A stretch of DNA of 64,000 bases from Aquabacter sp965279295 (GCA_965279295.1 CBDIHQ010000016.1), one strand, 5' to 3'. Shown: positions 52,034-62,707, counted from the stretch's first letter. Notes: generated from the letters alone by a model not told the origin. Made by a program: numbers and translations.

Positions 52034-53350
52034 ATGGTTCACCGCCTCGGCCCGTTTTTCCGCGCATTGGCGCTCGTGTGCGCGCTCGCAAGCGGCGATG
52101 CATTTGCGCAGGTGCCGCCGACGCCTCTGCCGCGCCCCGCCGCTGCGCCGCGTGTCATGCCGAACGTGGACACCGATGCGCTGCGCGGCGATGTCAGCCG
52201 CAATGAGAAGCTCCAGGCGCAGATTCGGGCCGATCTCGAAGCCGCCCAGGGCGATCGCGGCAAGCTCTCCCAGCTTCTCGTCGACACCACCAGCCGCGTA
52301 CGCGACGTGGAACAGCAATTGATCGAGGTGGAAGGGCGGATGACGGAGTTGGATCGCAGCGGCTCCGATATCCGGGCGTCGCTGGTCCAGCGCAAGGCGG
52401 TGCTGGCGGACGTGCTGGCCGCCCTGGTGCGCATGGGACGGAACCCGCCGCCGGCGATGCTGATGCGGCCCGATGATGCGCTGGACGCGGTGCGCTCCGC
52501 GATCCTGTTGGGTGCCATCCTGCCGGAGATGCGGGTGGAGGCGGAAACGCTGGTATCTGACCTTGGGGAACTCTCCCGTGTCAGAGGCGAGCTTGCCGCC
52601 GCGCGGGAACGTTTGACCACTCTGCGCGCCTCGCTGGAGGAGGACCGCACCCGCATTGCCGCCCTGGTGACGGAACGTCAGCGCAGGCAGGCGGAGGCGA
52701 ATCCCTCCCAAACAGGGGATAAACTGCAGGCGGAAACCCTGGCGAAGAGCACCGGAGACGTGCACGATCTCGTGACCCGTCTGGAGGCGGAAGTGGCGCC
52801 TGCGGCACGCGCGGCGGATGCCGCGAAGGCGCAGCCGGCAAATCCGATAGCCACCGCCGAGCCGGGCCGCACCCAGCTTGCCGCCCTGACGAATCCCGGC
52901 CGCATGGTGCCAGCCATGCCGTTTACGGCAGCTAAGGGCTTGCTGCCGCTGCCGGTTGCCGGCGTGCGACTGAAGGATTTCGGCGCGTCCGACGGGCTTG
53001 GCGGCGCAGAAAAGGGCCTGACGATCGCCACACGGTCCGGCGCGCAGGTCGCGGCGCCGTGCGATGGATGGGTTGTTTACGCCGGACCGTTCCGAAGCTA
53101 CGGGCAACTCTTGATAATCAATGCCGGCGGTGGGTACCATGTCCTGATGGCGGGAATGGAACGCATCACCGTCGACCTCGGCCAGTTCGTCCTCACAGGC
53201 GAGCCGGTCGCGGTGATGGGAGGAGGGCCCCGCGTGGCGAATGCGGCCTCGGGGCAGCCTCAATTGTATGTGGAGTTCCGCAAAGACGGTATTTCGATCG
53301 ATCCCGCCCCTTGGTGGGCGGCAACGGATAGTCAGAAGGTGCGCGGATGA
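52034..53350 (+). CDS. EnvC-like murein hydrolase activator
   Basis: 438 residues from MVHRLGPF, giving a clear signal peptide ending 'DAFAQ'; an in-frame GTG at 51965 is less likely. A long coiled-coil region (about 45-240: 'NEKLQAQIRADLEAAQGDRGKL', 'RERLTTLRASLEEDRTRIA') precedes a LytM/M23-type domain ('KGLTIATRSGAQVAAPCDGWVVYAGPFRSYGQLLIINAGGGYHVLMAGM'). The second zinc histidine motif (HxH) is replaced by 'LYVEFRKDG', so it should be catalytically dead and act as an amidase activator in cell division. It overlaps ctpA by four bases. Confidence 0.88.
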   Translation: MVHRLGPFFRALALVCALASGDAFAQVPPTPLPRPAAAPRVMPNVDTDALRGDVSRNEKLQAQIRADLEAAQGDRGKLSQLLVDTTSRVRDVEQQLIEVEGRMTELDRSGSDIRASLVQRKAVLADVLAALVRMGRNPPPAMLMRPDDALDAVRSAILLGAILPEMRVEAETLVSDLGELSRVRGELAAARERLTTLRASLEEDRTRIAALVTERQRRQAEANPSQTGDKLQAETLAKSTGDVHDLVTRLEAEVAPAARAADAAKAQPANPIATAEPGRTQLAALTNPGRMVPAMPFTAAKGLLPLPVAGVRLKDFGASDGLGGAEKGLTIATRSGAQVAAPCDGWVVYAGPFRSYGQLLIINAGGGYHVLMAGMERITVDLGQFVLTGEPVAVMGGGPRVANAASGQPQLYVEFRKDGISIDPAPWWAATDSQKVRG

Positions 53351-54696
53351 TGCGTCGTACGTCTCTTTTTCTTTTCGGCGTCGCGGCCGGTGCCTTGGCG
53401 ACTGTGGCTGCGGTCCAGCCGAGCATTCTGTCGGGAATGGCCGCCGAGGCGGCGTCTTCCGACACGTACCGGCAACTGAACCTGTTTGGTGACGTGTTCG
53501 AGCGGGTGCGCTCGGACTATGTGGAAAAGCCGGACGACGCCAAGCTGGTGGAAGCCGCCATCAACGGCATGCTCGCCGGCCTCGACCCGCACTCCTCCTA
53601 CATGGACGCGAAAAGCTTCCGCGACATGCAGGTGAGCACCAAGGGCGAGTTCGGCGGCCTCGGCATCGAGGTGACGATGGAGGACGGCCTGGTGAAGGTC
53701 ATCACCCCCATAGACGACAGCCCGGCCGCCAAGGCTGGCGTGCAGCCCGGCGACTTCATCACCAAGCTCGACAATGACCCCGTGCAGGGCATGACGCTCA
53801 GCCAGGCGGTCGACAAGATGCGCGGCGGCATCAACACCCCGATCACGCTCACCATCGCCCGCAAGGGCGCGGACAAGCCGATCGAGATCAAGCTGGTGCG
53901 CGACACCATCCGTCCTCAGGTGGTGCGCTCGCGCATCGAGAACGGCGATGTCGGCTATGTCCGAATCACCTCGTTCAACGAGAAGACCTACGAGGGCCTC
54001 AAGAAGGCGATCGAGGATCTGACCGCCCAGATCGGCCCCGACAAGGTGAAGGGCTACGTCATCGATCTGCGCAACAATCCCGGTGGTTTGCTGGATCAGG
54101 CGATCGCGGTGTCGGACACGTTCCTGGAGCGCGGCGAGATCGTCTCCACGCGTGGTCGTAACGCGGACGAGACCCAGCGGTTCAACGCCCGCGGCGGCGA
54201 TCTGACCAAGGGCCGGCCGATCATCGTGCTGACCAACGGCGGTTCGGCCTCTGCCTCCGAAATCGTGGCTGGCGCCCTGCAGGACCACAAGCGCGCGACC
54301 ATTCTCGGCTCGCGCACCTTCGGCAAGGGCTCGGTTCAGACCATCATCCCGCTGGGCGGCAATGGCGCGCTCCGGCTGACCACGGCGCGTTACTACACGC
54401 CGTCGGGCCGCTCGATCCAGGCCAAGGGCATCGAGCCGGACATCGTCCTGATTCAGGATCTGCCGGACGAGCAGAAGGCGAAGATCGCGGCCGCCGGCGG
54501 CGACACGACCCGCGGCGAAGCCTCGCTCAAGGGCCATCTGAAGAACGGCGAAGACGAACAGACCGGTTCGCCGTCCTACGTTCCCGCCGATCCCAAGGAC
54601 GACACCCAGCTTAAGATGGCGGTCGATCTTCTGGAGGGCACGCAGAAGAACGCGGCCTTCCCGCCGAACCCGAGCAAGACCAGCGTCGCGAACTGA
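53347..54696 (+). CDS. ctpA: Carboxy-terminal processing protease (S41 family)
   Basis: The 449-residue periplasmic protease has an N-terminal signal/anchor, a PDZ domain at about 85-170 ('GEFGGLGIEVTMEDGLVKVITPIDDSPAAKAG') and an S41 core with 'GYVRITSFNEKTYEGLKKAI', catalytic Ser in 'LTNGGSASASEIVAGAL' and Lys in 'GSRTFGKGSVQTIIPL'. Start ATGATG at 53347 overlaps the EnvC-like stop, so the two are co-translated. Partner proteins in other bacteria deliver or limit peptidoglycan hydrolases. Confidence 0.95.
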   Translation: MMRRTSLFLFGVAAGALATVAAVQPSILSGMAAEAASSDTYRQLNLFGDVFERVRSDYVEKPDDAKLVEAAINGMLAGLDPHSSYMDAKSFRDMQVSTKGEFGGLGIEVTMEDGLVKVITPIDDSPAAKAGVQPGDFITKLDNDPVQGMTLSQAVDKMRGGINTPITLTIARKGADKPIEIKLVRDTIRPQVVRSRIENGDVGYVRITSFNEKTYEGLKKAIEDLTAQIGPDKVKGYVIDLRNNPGGLLDQAIAVSDTFLERGEIVSTRGRNADETQRFNARGGDLTKGRPIIVLTNGGSASASEIVAGALQDHKRATILGSRTFGKGSVQTIIPLGGNGALRLTTARYYTPSGRSIQAKGIEPDIVLIQDLPDEQKAKIAAAGGDTTRGEASLKGHLKNGEDEQTGSPSYVPADPKDDTQLKMAVDLLEGTQKNAAFPPNPSKTSVAN

Positions 54697-54741
54697 CGCT
54701 GGGCCTCGCCGCATCCTACGGGGCGGCACGGTAGATTTAGG

Positions 54742-54777
54742 GACCCCTCCGGGCGCTGCTCGGTGGGGTCTTTTTTG
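54742..54777 (+). terminator. Rho-independent terminator after ctpA
   Basis: Stem gacccc(t) / (t)ggggtc with an inner cc/gg pairing and a run of six T, 45 bases after the ctpA stop. Confidence 0.85.
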
Positions 54778-54937
54778 TTTCGCGGGTTGAGCGTTGGGTG
54801 GCGGACCACGTCGAGAGCACAAGAATCGCGCTGCAAGGCATGTCGATATTGCCTATTTATTGGGCGTGTGGTCTCGGGGCGGTGCCGTGGGTGCGCAATC
54901 TCTATCCCGCGCCTTGGGTCGCAAGCCCTCAAACCCA

Positions 54938-54953
54938 TGGCACGCCTTTTGCT
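54938..54953 (+). promoter_or_regulatory. Sigma-54 (RpoN) promoter of the amino-acid ABC operon
   Basis: TGGCACGCCTTTTGCT matches the -24/-12 consensus TGGCAC-N5-TTGCW exactly, with GG at 54939-54940 and GC at 54951-54952. Transcription would start near 54964, about 28 bases before the ATG of the binding-protein gene, leaving room for its GGAGAG ribosome-binding site. Expression would need an enhancer-binding activator such as NtrC; I could not identify a clear NtrC site upstream. Confidence 0.8.
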
Positions 54954-54991
54954 ATTCCTGAGGGGAGATTTTCCCCCCAGGAGAGTGTTTC

Positions 54992-55780
54992 ATGTCGTTC
55001 ACCCGCCGCTTTGTCATCGCAGGTTGCATCGGGCTCGCAATCGGGGCGGCACCGCTTTCCGCCAGCGCCGACAGCCTTGACGACATCATGAAGGCTGGCG
55101 TCCTCAAGGTCGCCGTGCCCCAGGATTTCCCGCCCTTCGGCTCTGTCGGTCCGGACCTCACCCCCCTTGGCTATGACATCGACGTCGCCAAGCTGATCGC
55201 CGCCAAGCTCGGCGTTAAGGTGGAATTGGTGCCGGTCTCTTCGGCCAACCGAATCCCCTACTTGCAGACCAAGAAGGTCGATCTGGTGATCTCCTCGCTC
55301 GGCAAGAACGCCGAGCGTGAGAAGGTGATCGACTTCACGACCGCCTATGCGCCGTTCTTCAACGGCGTGTTTGGCCCGGCCGACCTGAAGGTGACGAAGG
55401 TCGAGGATCTCGCCGGCATGACGGTCGGCGTCACGCGCGGCTCGGTCGAGGACCTGGAACTGGCGAAGGTCGCTCCGGCCACCACCGACATCAAGCGTTA
55501 CGAGGACAACAACTCCACCATCTCCGCCTTCCTGGCGGGCCAGGTGAAGGCGATTGCCACCGGCAACGTGGTGGCGGCCGCGATCATCGCGCGCAACCCG
55601 CCGAAGAAGCCGGAAGTGAAGTTCCTGATCAAGAACTCGCCCTGCTTCGTCGGCCTCAACAAGGATGAGCCGAAGCTCCTCGCCAAGGTCGATTCGATCC
55701 TTGCGGCGGCGAAGGCGGACGGCTCGCTCAATACGATCTCCCAAAAGTGGCTCGGTGCTCCGCTTCCCGCGGACATGTGA
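54992..55780 (+). CDS. Amino-acid ABC transporter, periplasmic binding protein
   Basis: 262 residues with a signal peptide ending 'SASA'. The mature protein begins 'DSLDDIMKAGVLKVAVPQDFPPFGSVGPDLTPLGYDIDVAKLIAAKLGVKVEL' and has 'LVISSLGKNAEREKVIDFTTAYAPFF' and 'GVTRGSVEDLEL', the type-2 polar amino-acid (SBP_bac_3) family. It is the first gene of the operon with two permeases and an ATPase. A strong hairpin after it (55793-55841) may raise its level above the permeases. Confidence 0.93.
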   Translation: MSFTRRFVIAGCIGLAIGAAPLSASADSLDDIMKAGVLKVAVPQDFPPFGSVGPDLTPLGYDIDVAKLIAAKLGVKVELVPVSSANRIPYLQTKKVDLVISSLGKNAEREKVIDFTTAYAPFFNGVFGPADLKVTKVEDLAGMTVGVTRGSVEDLELAKVAPATTDIKRYEDNNSTISAFLAGQVKAIATGNVVAAAIIARNPPKKPEVKFLIKNSPCFVGLNKDEPKLLAKVDSILAAAKADGSLNTISQKWLGAPLPADM

Positions 55781-55792
55781 GTCGCTTGAGGA

Positions 55793-55841
55793 CGGTTCGC
55801 TCCCCCTCCCAATTGCGGGGGGAGGGCGGGGGAGCGGACCG
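55793..55841 (+). repeat. Strong GC-rich hairpin between binding protein and permease genes
   Basis: cggttcgctccccctccc pairs with gggcgggggagcggaccg with few mismatches. It begins 12 bases after the binding-protein stop and has no T-run. Its core resembles the ctccccctccc / gggggaggg pieces of the dispersed repeats. It probably protects the upstream mRNA and weakens downstream expression. Confidence 0.7.
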
Positions 55842-55958
55842 TTTCCATCAAGCGTGCGCGGGCGGCGCACGTCGCCGGGCACAGCGGGGCATTTCCTCCC
55901 GGTATCGGGTGAGACCGCTCTTTCAGGAGCGGGGGCAGGCAGGGGGATATATCGGCGC

Positions 55959-56633
55959 ATGGCTTACAGCCTGGATTTCAGCACGCTGACAGAGTACGCG
56001 CCCGTTTTTGCCAAGGGCGTGGCCATCACCGTCGAGTTGATCGCGGTGGGCGGAACGCTGGGGGTGTCCCTCGGCATAGCCTGCGCCTGGGCGCGCACGC
56101 AGGGTCCAAAACTGCTTCGGCCAGTGGTATCTCTCTATGTGGAGCTGATCCGCAACACGCCGTTCCTGATCCAATTGTTCTTTATTTTCTTCGGACTGCC
56201 GTCCCTCGGCATTCAACTGACGGAAATGCAGGCGGCGATCCTCGCCATGGTGGTCAACCTCGGCGCCTACGCCTGCGAGATCATCCGCGCCGGCATCGAA
56301 GCCACTCCGCGCGGCCAGTTTGAGGCGGGATCGAGCCTTGCCATGTCGCGCCTGCAGATTTTCCGCCATGTGGTGCTGACCCCCGCGCTCCAGCGCATCT
56401 GGCCGGCCCTGTCCTCGCAGATCATCATCGTCATGTTCGGCTCGGCGGTGTGTTCGCAGATCGCGGTCGAGGACATCACGTTCGCGGCCAATTTCGTCCA
56501 GTCCCGCAACTTCAGGGCGTTCGAGGCCTATATCGCCGCGACCTTGCTCTACCTGTTGCTGGCGCTAGTGCTGCGCCAGTTGATGCGCGGCCTCGGCATC
56601 CTGATCTTCCCCCGCCGGAGGGCCGCGCGATGA
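55959..56633 (+). CDS. Amino-acid ABC transporter permease (HisQM/GlnP family), first
   Basis: The 224-residue inner-membrane protein has about five helices and the EAA loop 'NLGAYACEIIRAGIEATPRGQFEAGSSLAMS' facing the ATPase. The start MAYSLDFS follows 'GGGGGAT'; a longer open frame back to 55665 overlaps the binding-protein gene and is not coding. It is co-translated with the second permease (ATGA overlap at 56630). Confidence 0.93.
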   Translation: MAYSLDFSTLTEYAPVFAKGVAITVELIAVGGTLGVSLGIACAWARTQGPKLLRPVVSLYVELIRNTPFLIQLFFIFFGLPSLGIQLTEMQAAILAMVVNLGAYACEIIRAGIEATPRGQFEAGSSLAMSRLQIFRHVVLTPALQRIWPALSSQIIIVMFGSAVCSQIAVEDITFAANFVQSRNFRAFEAYIAATLLYLLLALVLRQLMRGLGILIFPRRRAAR

Positions 56634-57289
56634 GCCAGTTTTCCACCTGGGATATCGTCCGCAATCTGCTGTACGCGGCGGAATGGACCGTGCTCCTGTC
56701 CGTCATCGCCTTTATCGGCGGCAGCGTGGTGGGCCTGTTCGCCCTGTTCGCCCGGACGGGCAAGGGCAAGATCCCGCGGCGGCTCGCGGCGTTCTACATC
56801 GAGCTTTTCCAGGGCACGCCGCTGCTGATGCAGCTGTTCCTGTTCTTCTTTGGCCTCTCACTCATCGGCATCAATGTTCCGCCCTGGCTTGCCGCTGGCC
56901 TGACGCTGACGCTTTGGACCGGCGCTTTCCTCGCCGAAATCTGGCGTGGCTGCGTTGAATCGATTCCCAAGGGCCAATGGGAGGCCTCCTCCAGCCTCGC
57001 CATGAATTATTTCGAGCAGATGCGCTACGTCGTGCTGCCCCAGGCCCTGCGCATCGCCGTGCCGCCCACCGTCGGCTTCTCGGTGCAGGTGGTGAAGGCG
57101 ACCGCGCTCACCTCGATCATCGGATTCGTGGAGCTGTCCAAGGCCTCCACCATGATCACCAACGCCACCTTCGAGCCGTTCGTCGTCTATGGCTTCGCCG
57201 CGCTCATGTATTTCGCCCTTTGCTGGCCTCTCTCGAAGAGCAGCCAGCTTCTGGAAAGGAAGCTGAATGTCGCTCATCGCAATCACTGA
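56630..57289 (+). CDS. Amino-acid ABC transporter permease (HisQM/GlnP family), second
   Basis: 219 residues with several helices and an EAA loop 'TLWTGAFLAEIWRGCVESIPKGQWEASSSLAMN'. It probably forms a heterodimer with the first permease. Its end overlaps the ATPase gene by 23 bases. Confidence 0.93.
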   Translation: MSQFSTWDIVRNLLYAAEWTVLLSVIAFIGGSVVGLFALFARTGKGKIPRRLAAFYIELFQGTPLLMQLFLFFFGLSLIGINVPPWLAAGLTLTLWTGAFLAEIWRGCVESIPKGQWEASSSLAMNYFEQMRYVVLPQALRIAVPPTVGFSVQVVKATALTSIIGFVELSKASTMITNATFEPFVVYGFAALMYFALCWPLSKSSQLLERKLNVAHRNH

Positions 57290-57992
57290 AGTGCGCAAAA
57301 GCTTCGGCAGCAATGAAGTCCTGAAGGGAATCAATCTCGACGTCGCCGCCGGCGAGGTGATCGCCATCATCGGCAAGAGCGGATCGGGCAAGTCGACGCT
57401 GCTGCGCTGCATCAATGGGCTCGAAACCATCAACGATGGCTCGATCATGGTGGCGGGCGCCCAGCTTGCGCCGGACGAACTGCACCTGCGGGCGCTGCGC
57501 CTGAAGGTCGGGATGATCTTCCAGGGCTTCAACCTGTTTCCCCACCTCACGGCAGGGCGCAACGTGATGCTCTCGCCCATGGTGGTGAAGAAGGTCTCGG
57601 CCAAGGATGCGGAGGCCGAAGCGCGGCTGCGATTGGAGCAGGTGGGCCTCGGCCACAAGTTCGACGCCTATCCTGACGAGCTTTCCGGCGGCCAGCAGCA
57701 GCGTGTCGCCATCGCGCGCGCCCTCGCGATGAAGCCGCTCGCGCTGCTGTGCGACGAGATTACCTCGGCGCTCGACCCGGAACTGGTCAACGAAGTGCTC
57801 GCCGTCGTCGGCAAGCTCGCTGCGGAAGGCATGACCCTGTTGATGGTCACGCACGAAATGCGCTTCGCCCGCGAGGTGTGCGACCGGGTGGTCTTCATGC
57901 ATCAGGGCAGGGTGCATGAGATCGGCCCCCCGCAAGAGGTGTTCGGCTCACCCAAGACGCTGGAATTGCAGCAGTTTCTCGGCGTCGCCTAG
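57267..57992 (+). CDS. Amino-acid ABC transporter ATP-binding protein
   Basis: 241 residues. Walker A 'IIGKSGSGKSTLLRC', Q-loop 'GMIFQGFNLFPHLT', signature 'LSGGQQQRVAIARAL', Walker B 'LALLCDEITSALDPE' (Ile where most relatives have Pro) and H-loop 'MVTHEMRFA'. It completes the ABC uptake operon; the substrate is probably a polar or acidic amino acid, not decidable here. Confidence 0.95.
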   Translation: MSLIAITEVRKSFGSNEVLKGINLDVAAGEVIAIIGKSGSGKSTLLRCINGLETINDGSIMVAGAQLAPDELHLRALRLKVGMIFQGFNLFPHLTAGRNVMLSPMVVKKVSAKDAEAEARLRLEQVGLGHKFDAYPDELSGGQQQRVAIARALAMKPLALLCDEITSALDPELVNEVLAVVGKLAAEGMTLLMVTHEMRFAREVCDRVVFMHQGRVHEIGPPQEVFGSPKTLELQQFLGVA

Positions 57993-58255
57993 GGAGAAAA
58001 TACACGCTTTTCAAGGTTTGAGTCTGCCGTAGCGTGAGGGCGCGGGCGGTCGGCTGTGGCGACGGTGCGGCAATGCGGCGCTTGGGGAGAAACCCGGTCG
58101 TGTTGCCGCTTCGCCAAGCCTGTGTTAGGCAACCGCAACTTCCCGGAAGCGGTGTTTTCTGCCTTCGGGTTTGGGGCAACGATATTCCCAACAGATCAAG
58201 GGTTTCAGCTCTTAGGTGGTTCTCACCAAAGGGCGTGGACCCGAGAGAGGCGCGG
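57993..58255 (+). promoter_or_regulatory. Intergenic region upstream of atpH
   Basis: 263 bases without a gene between the ABC ATPase and atpH. It should hold the promoter of atpHAGDC, but I see no convincing -35/-10 pair. A GTTGCC...GGCAAC inverted repeat lies near 58102-58133. Confidence 0.4.
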
Positions 58256-58810
58256 GTGGCGGAAACGATCGTGTCAGGCATGGCGGGGCGCTACGCGACC
58301 GCACTGTTCGAGCTGGCCGACGAGGCCGGGTCTGTCGATGCCGTAAAGGCTGACATGGATACCGTGACCGGCTTGATGGCAGAGAGCGCCGATTTCTCGC
58401 GCTTGGTGAAGAGCCCTGTGTTCTCCGCCGATGAGCAGGAACGGGCGATCACCGCTGTCCTCAATGCGGCCGGCATCGCCGGGCTTTCCGCGAAATTCCT
58501 GAAACTGGTGACGCAGAACCGGCGCCTGTTCGCGCTGCCTGCGATCATCAAGTCCTACGCCGCGCTGGTCGCCGCCAAGCGTGGCGAAGTCACCGCGCAG
58601 GTGACGGTGGCCGAGCCCCTCAGCGATGCCCATGTGGCGACGCTGAAGCAGTCGCTCGCGGCAACGACCGGCAAGGATGTGAGCCTCGACGTGACTGTCG
58701 ATCCCTCCATCCTCGGCGGTCTCATCGTCCAGCTCGGCTCCCGCATGGTCGACGCTTCGCTGAAGACCAAACTCAATTCTATCCGGCATTCGATGAAAGA
58801 GGTTCGCTGA
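58256..58810 (+). CDS. atpH: ATP synthase F1 subunit delta
   Basis: The 184-residue protein links the catalytic head to the peripheral stalk. The GTG at 58256 ('AETIVSGMAGRYATALFELAD') is preferred: AGAGAGG precedes it and relatives start here; the frame upstream to 58034 lacks similarity. Family blocks include 'LKLVTQNRRLFALPAIIKSY' and C-terminal 'DPSILGGLIVQLGSRMVDASLKTKLNSIRHSM'. Its stop overlaps the atpA start by one base. Confidence 0.95.
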   Translation: MAETIVSGMAGRYATALFELADEAGSVDAVKADMDTVTGLMAESADFSRLVKSPVFSADEQERAITAVLNAAGIAGLSAKFLKLVTQNRRLFALPAIIKSYAALVAAKRGEVTAQVTVAEPLSDAHVATLKQSLAATTGKDVSLDVTVDPSILGGLIVQLGSRMVDASLKTKLNSIRHSMKEVR

Positions 58811-60339
58811 TGGACATTCGAGCCGCTGAAATCACCGCGATCCTCAAGGAACAGATCCAGAATTTCGGCCAGGAGGCGGAAGTCTCGGAAGTCGGTCAGG
58901 TTCTGTCCGTCGGCGACGGTATTGCGCGCGTCTATGGCCTCGACAATGTCCAGGCCGGTGAAATGGTCGAGTTCGAGAACGGGACGCGCGGAATGGCGCT
59001 GAACCTCGAAGTCGACAACGTCGGCATCGTGATCTTCGGGTCCGATCGCGAGATCAAGGAAAGCCAGACGGTCAAGCGCACCGGCGCCATCGTCGACGTT
59101 CCCGTCGGAAAGGGCCTGTTGGGCCGCGTCGTCGACGCGCTCGGCAATCCGATCGATGGCAAGGGCCCGATCATGTACACCGAGCGTCGCCGCGTCGACG
59201 TGAAGGCCCCGGGCATCATTCCCCGCAAGTCGGTGCATGAGCCCATGCAGACCGGCCTGAAGGCCATCGACGCTCTGATCCCGATCGGCCGTGGCCAGCG
59301 CGAACTGATCATCGGCGATCGCCAGACCGGCAAGACCGCCGTGGCGCTCGACGCCATTCTCAACCAGAAGCCCATCAATCAGGGCACGGACGAGAAGGCC
59401 AAGCTCTATTGCGTCTACGTCGCGGTCGGCCAGAAGCGGTCCACCGTCGCGCAGTTCGTGAAGATTCTGGAAGAGCAAGGCGCGCTGGAATATTCCATCG
59501 TCGTCGCCGCCACCGCCTCCGACGCCGCGCCGATGCAGTTCCTGGCGCCGTTCTCGGGCACCGCCATGGGCGAGTTTTTCCGCGACAACGGCATGCATGC
59601 CCTGATCATCCACGATGACCTGTCCAAGCAGGCCGTCGCGTATCGTCAGATGTCCCTGCTGCTGCGCCGTCCTCCGGGCCGCGAAGCCTATCCCGGCGAC
59701 GTGTTCTATCTCCACTCCCGCCTGCTCGAGCGCGCCGCCAAGCTCAATGACGCGAACGGCGCCGGTTCGCTGACCGCCCTCCCGGTCATCGAGACCCAGG
59801 CGAACGACGTGTCGGCCTACATCCCGACCAACGTGATCTCGATCACCGACGGTCAGATCTTCCTTGAATCCGACCTGTTCTACCAGGGCATCCGCCCGGC
59901 GGTGAACGTCGGCCTCTCGGTGTCCCGCGTCGGTTCTTCCGCGCAGATCAAGGCGATGAAGCAGGTTGCCGGTAAGATCAAGGGCGAGCTGGCCCAGTAT
60001 CGTGAGCTGGCGGCCTTCGCCCAGTTCGGTTCGGACCTCGACGCCTCGACGCAGAAGCTGCTCAACCGCGGCGCCCGCCTCACCGAGCTGCTGAAGCAGA
60101 GCCAGTTCTCCCCCCTGAAGGTGGAAGAGCAGGTCGTGGTGATCTACGCCGGCACCAACGGCTATCTGGACGGCCTGCCGGTGTCCAAGGTGCGCGAGTA
60201 CGAGCAGGGCCTCCTGCTCGCCATGCGCTCGCAATATGCGGACATCCTGGACGCGATCCGCACGTCTAAGGAGCTTTCCAAGGATACGGCGGCTAAGTTG
60301 ACGAAGGCGCTCGACACCTTCGGCAAGAGCTTCGCCTGA
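58810..60339 (+). CDS. atpA: ATP synthase F1 subunit alpha
   Basis: The 509-residue non-catalytic nucleotide-binding subunit starts 'MDIRAAEITAILKEQIQNF' and has Walker A 'GDRQTGKTAVALD', 'ALEYSIVVAATASDAAPMQFLAPF' and 'RPAVNVGLSVSRVGSSAQIKAMKQVAGKIK' with the arginine-finger region. The stop-start overlap TGATG couples it to atpH. Confidence 0.99.
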   Translation: MDIRAAEITAILKEQIQNFGQEAEVSEVGQVLSVGDGIARVYGLDNVQAGEMVEFENGTRGMALNLEVDNVGIVIFGSDREIKESQTVKRTGAIVDVPVGKGLLGRVVDALGNPIDGKGPIMYTERRRVDVKAPGIIPRKSVHEPMQTGLKAIDALIPIGRGQRELIIGDRQTGKTAVALDAILNQKPINQGTDEKAKLYCVYVAVGQKRSTVAQFVKILEEQGALEYSIVVAATASDAAPMQFLAPFSGTAMGEFFRDNGMHALIIHDDLSKQAVAYRQMSLLLRRPPGREAYPGDVFYLHSRLLERAAKLNDANGAGSLTALPVIETQANDVSAYIPTNVISITDGQIFLESDLFYQGIRPAVNVGLSVSRVGSSAQIKAMKQVAGKIKGELAQYRELAAFAQFGSDLDASTQKLLNRGARLTELLKQSQFSPLKVEEQVVVIYAGTNGYLDGLPVSKVREYEQGLLLAMRSQYADILDAIRTSKELSKDTAAKLTKALDTFGKSFA

Positions 60340-60368
60340 CCCCCTGAATCAGTGAAGGGGCGGATGCC

Positions 60369-61238
60369 ATGGCGAGCCTGAAAGAACTAAGAAATCGCAT
60401 CGCCTCGGTGAAGGCGACGCAGAAGATTACCAAGGCGATGCAGATGGTCGCCGCGGCGAAGCTGCGTCGCGCCCAGATGGCGGCGGAAGCGGCGCGGCCG
60501 TTTGCCGAGCGCATGGAAACCGTGCTCGGCAACCTCTCCTCCGGGATCACCACCAGCGCGGACACCCCGCTGCTGATGTCCGGCACGGGAAGCGACGAGC
60601 GGCACCTGCTGGTCGTGTGCACCTCCGAGCGCGGCCTTTGCGGCGCCTTCAACACCTCGATCGTCCGGCTGGTCCGCGAGCGGGCGAATGCGTTGATGGC
60701 GCAGGGCAAGAAGGTCGAGTTCTTCTGCGTCGGCCGCAAGGGATACGACCAGATCCGCCGGACCTATCCTAAGCAGATCGTCGAACTGGTCGATCTGCGC
60801 GCGGTGCGCGTTCTCGGATACGACAATGCGCACGACATCTCTCAGAAGGTGATCGCGCTGTTCAACAAGGGCGCGTTCGACGTCTGCACCGTGTTCTTTT
60901 CGCACTTCAAGAACGTGGTGACGCAGATCCCGACCGCCCAGCAGGTGATCCCTGCGGTGTTCGAGGCCAAGGCCGGCGAGGCCGTGCCCTATGACTACGA
61001 GCCGGAAGAAAGCGAGATTCTCGCCGACCTCCTGCCGCGCAACATCGCCATCCAGATCTTCCGGGCTCTCCTGGAAAATCAGGCTTCGTTCTACGGCGCA
61101 CAGATGAGCGCCATGGACAATGCGACCCGGAATGCGGGCGACATGATCAAGAAGCAGACGCTGATCTATAACCGGACGCGTCAGGCCATGATCACGAAGG
61201 AACTCATCGAAATCATCTCCGGCGCCGAAGCTCTCTGA
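60369..61238 (+). CDS. atpG: ATP synthase F1 subunit gamma
   Basis: The 289-residue central rotor shaft has an N-terminal helix 'ASLKELRNRIASVKATQKITKAMQMVAAAKLRRAQ', central 'VVCTSERGLCGAFNTSIVR' and C-terminal helix 'SAMDNATRNAGDMIKKQTLIYNRTRQAMITKELIEIISGAEAL'. It lies 29 bases after atpA. Confidence 0.98.
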   Translation: MASLKELRNRIASVKATQKITKAMQMVAAAKLRRAQMAAEAARPFAERMETVLGNLSSGITTSADTPLLMSGTGSDERHLLVVCTSERGLCGAFNTSIVRLVRERANALMAQGKKVEFFCVGRKGYDQIRRTYPKQIVELVDLRAVRVLGYDNAHDISQKVIALFNKGAFDVCTVFFSHFKNVVTQIPTAQQVIPAVFEAKAGEAVPYDYEPEESEILADLLPRNIAIQIFRALLENQASFYGAQMSAMDNATRNAGDMIKKQTLIYNRTRQAMITKELIEIISGAEAL

Positions 61239-61270
61239 CGGCTGCGGGACGAGGATAAAGGACCACGAGA

Positions 61271-62707
<1,437 letters not shown>

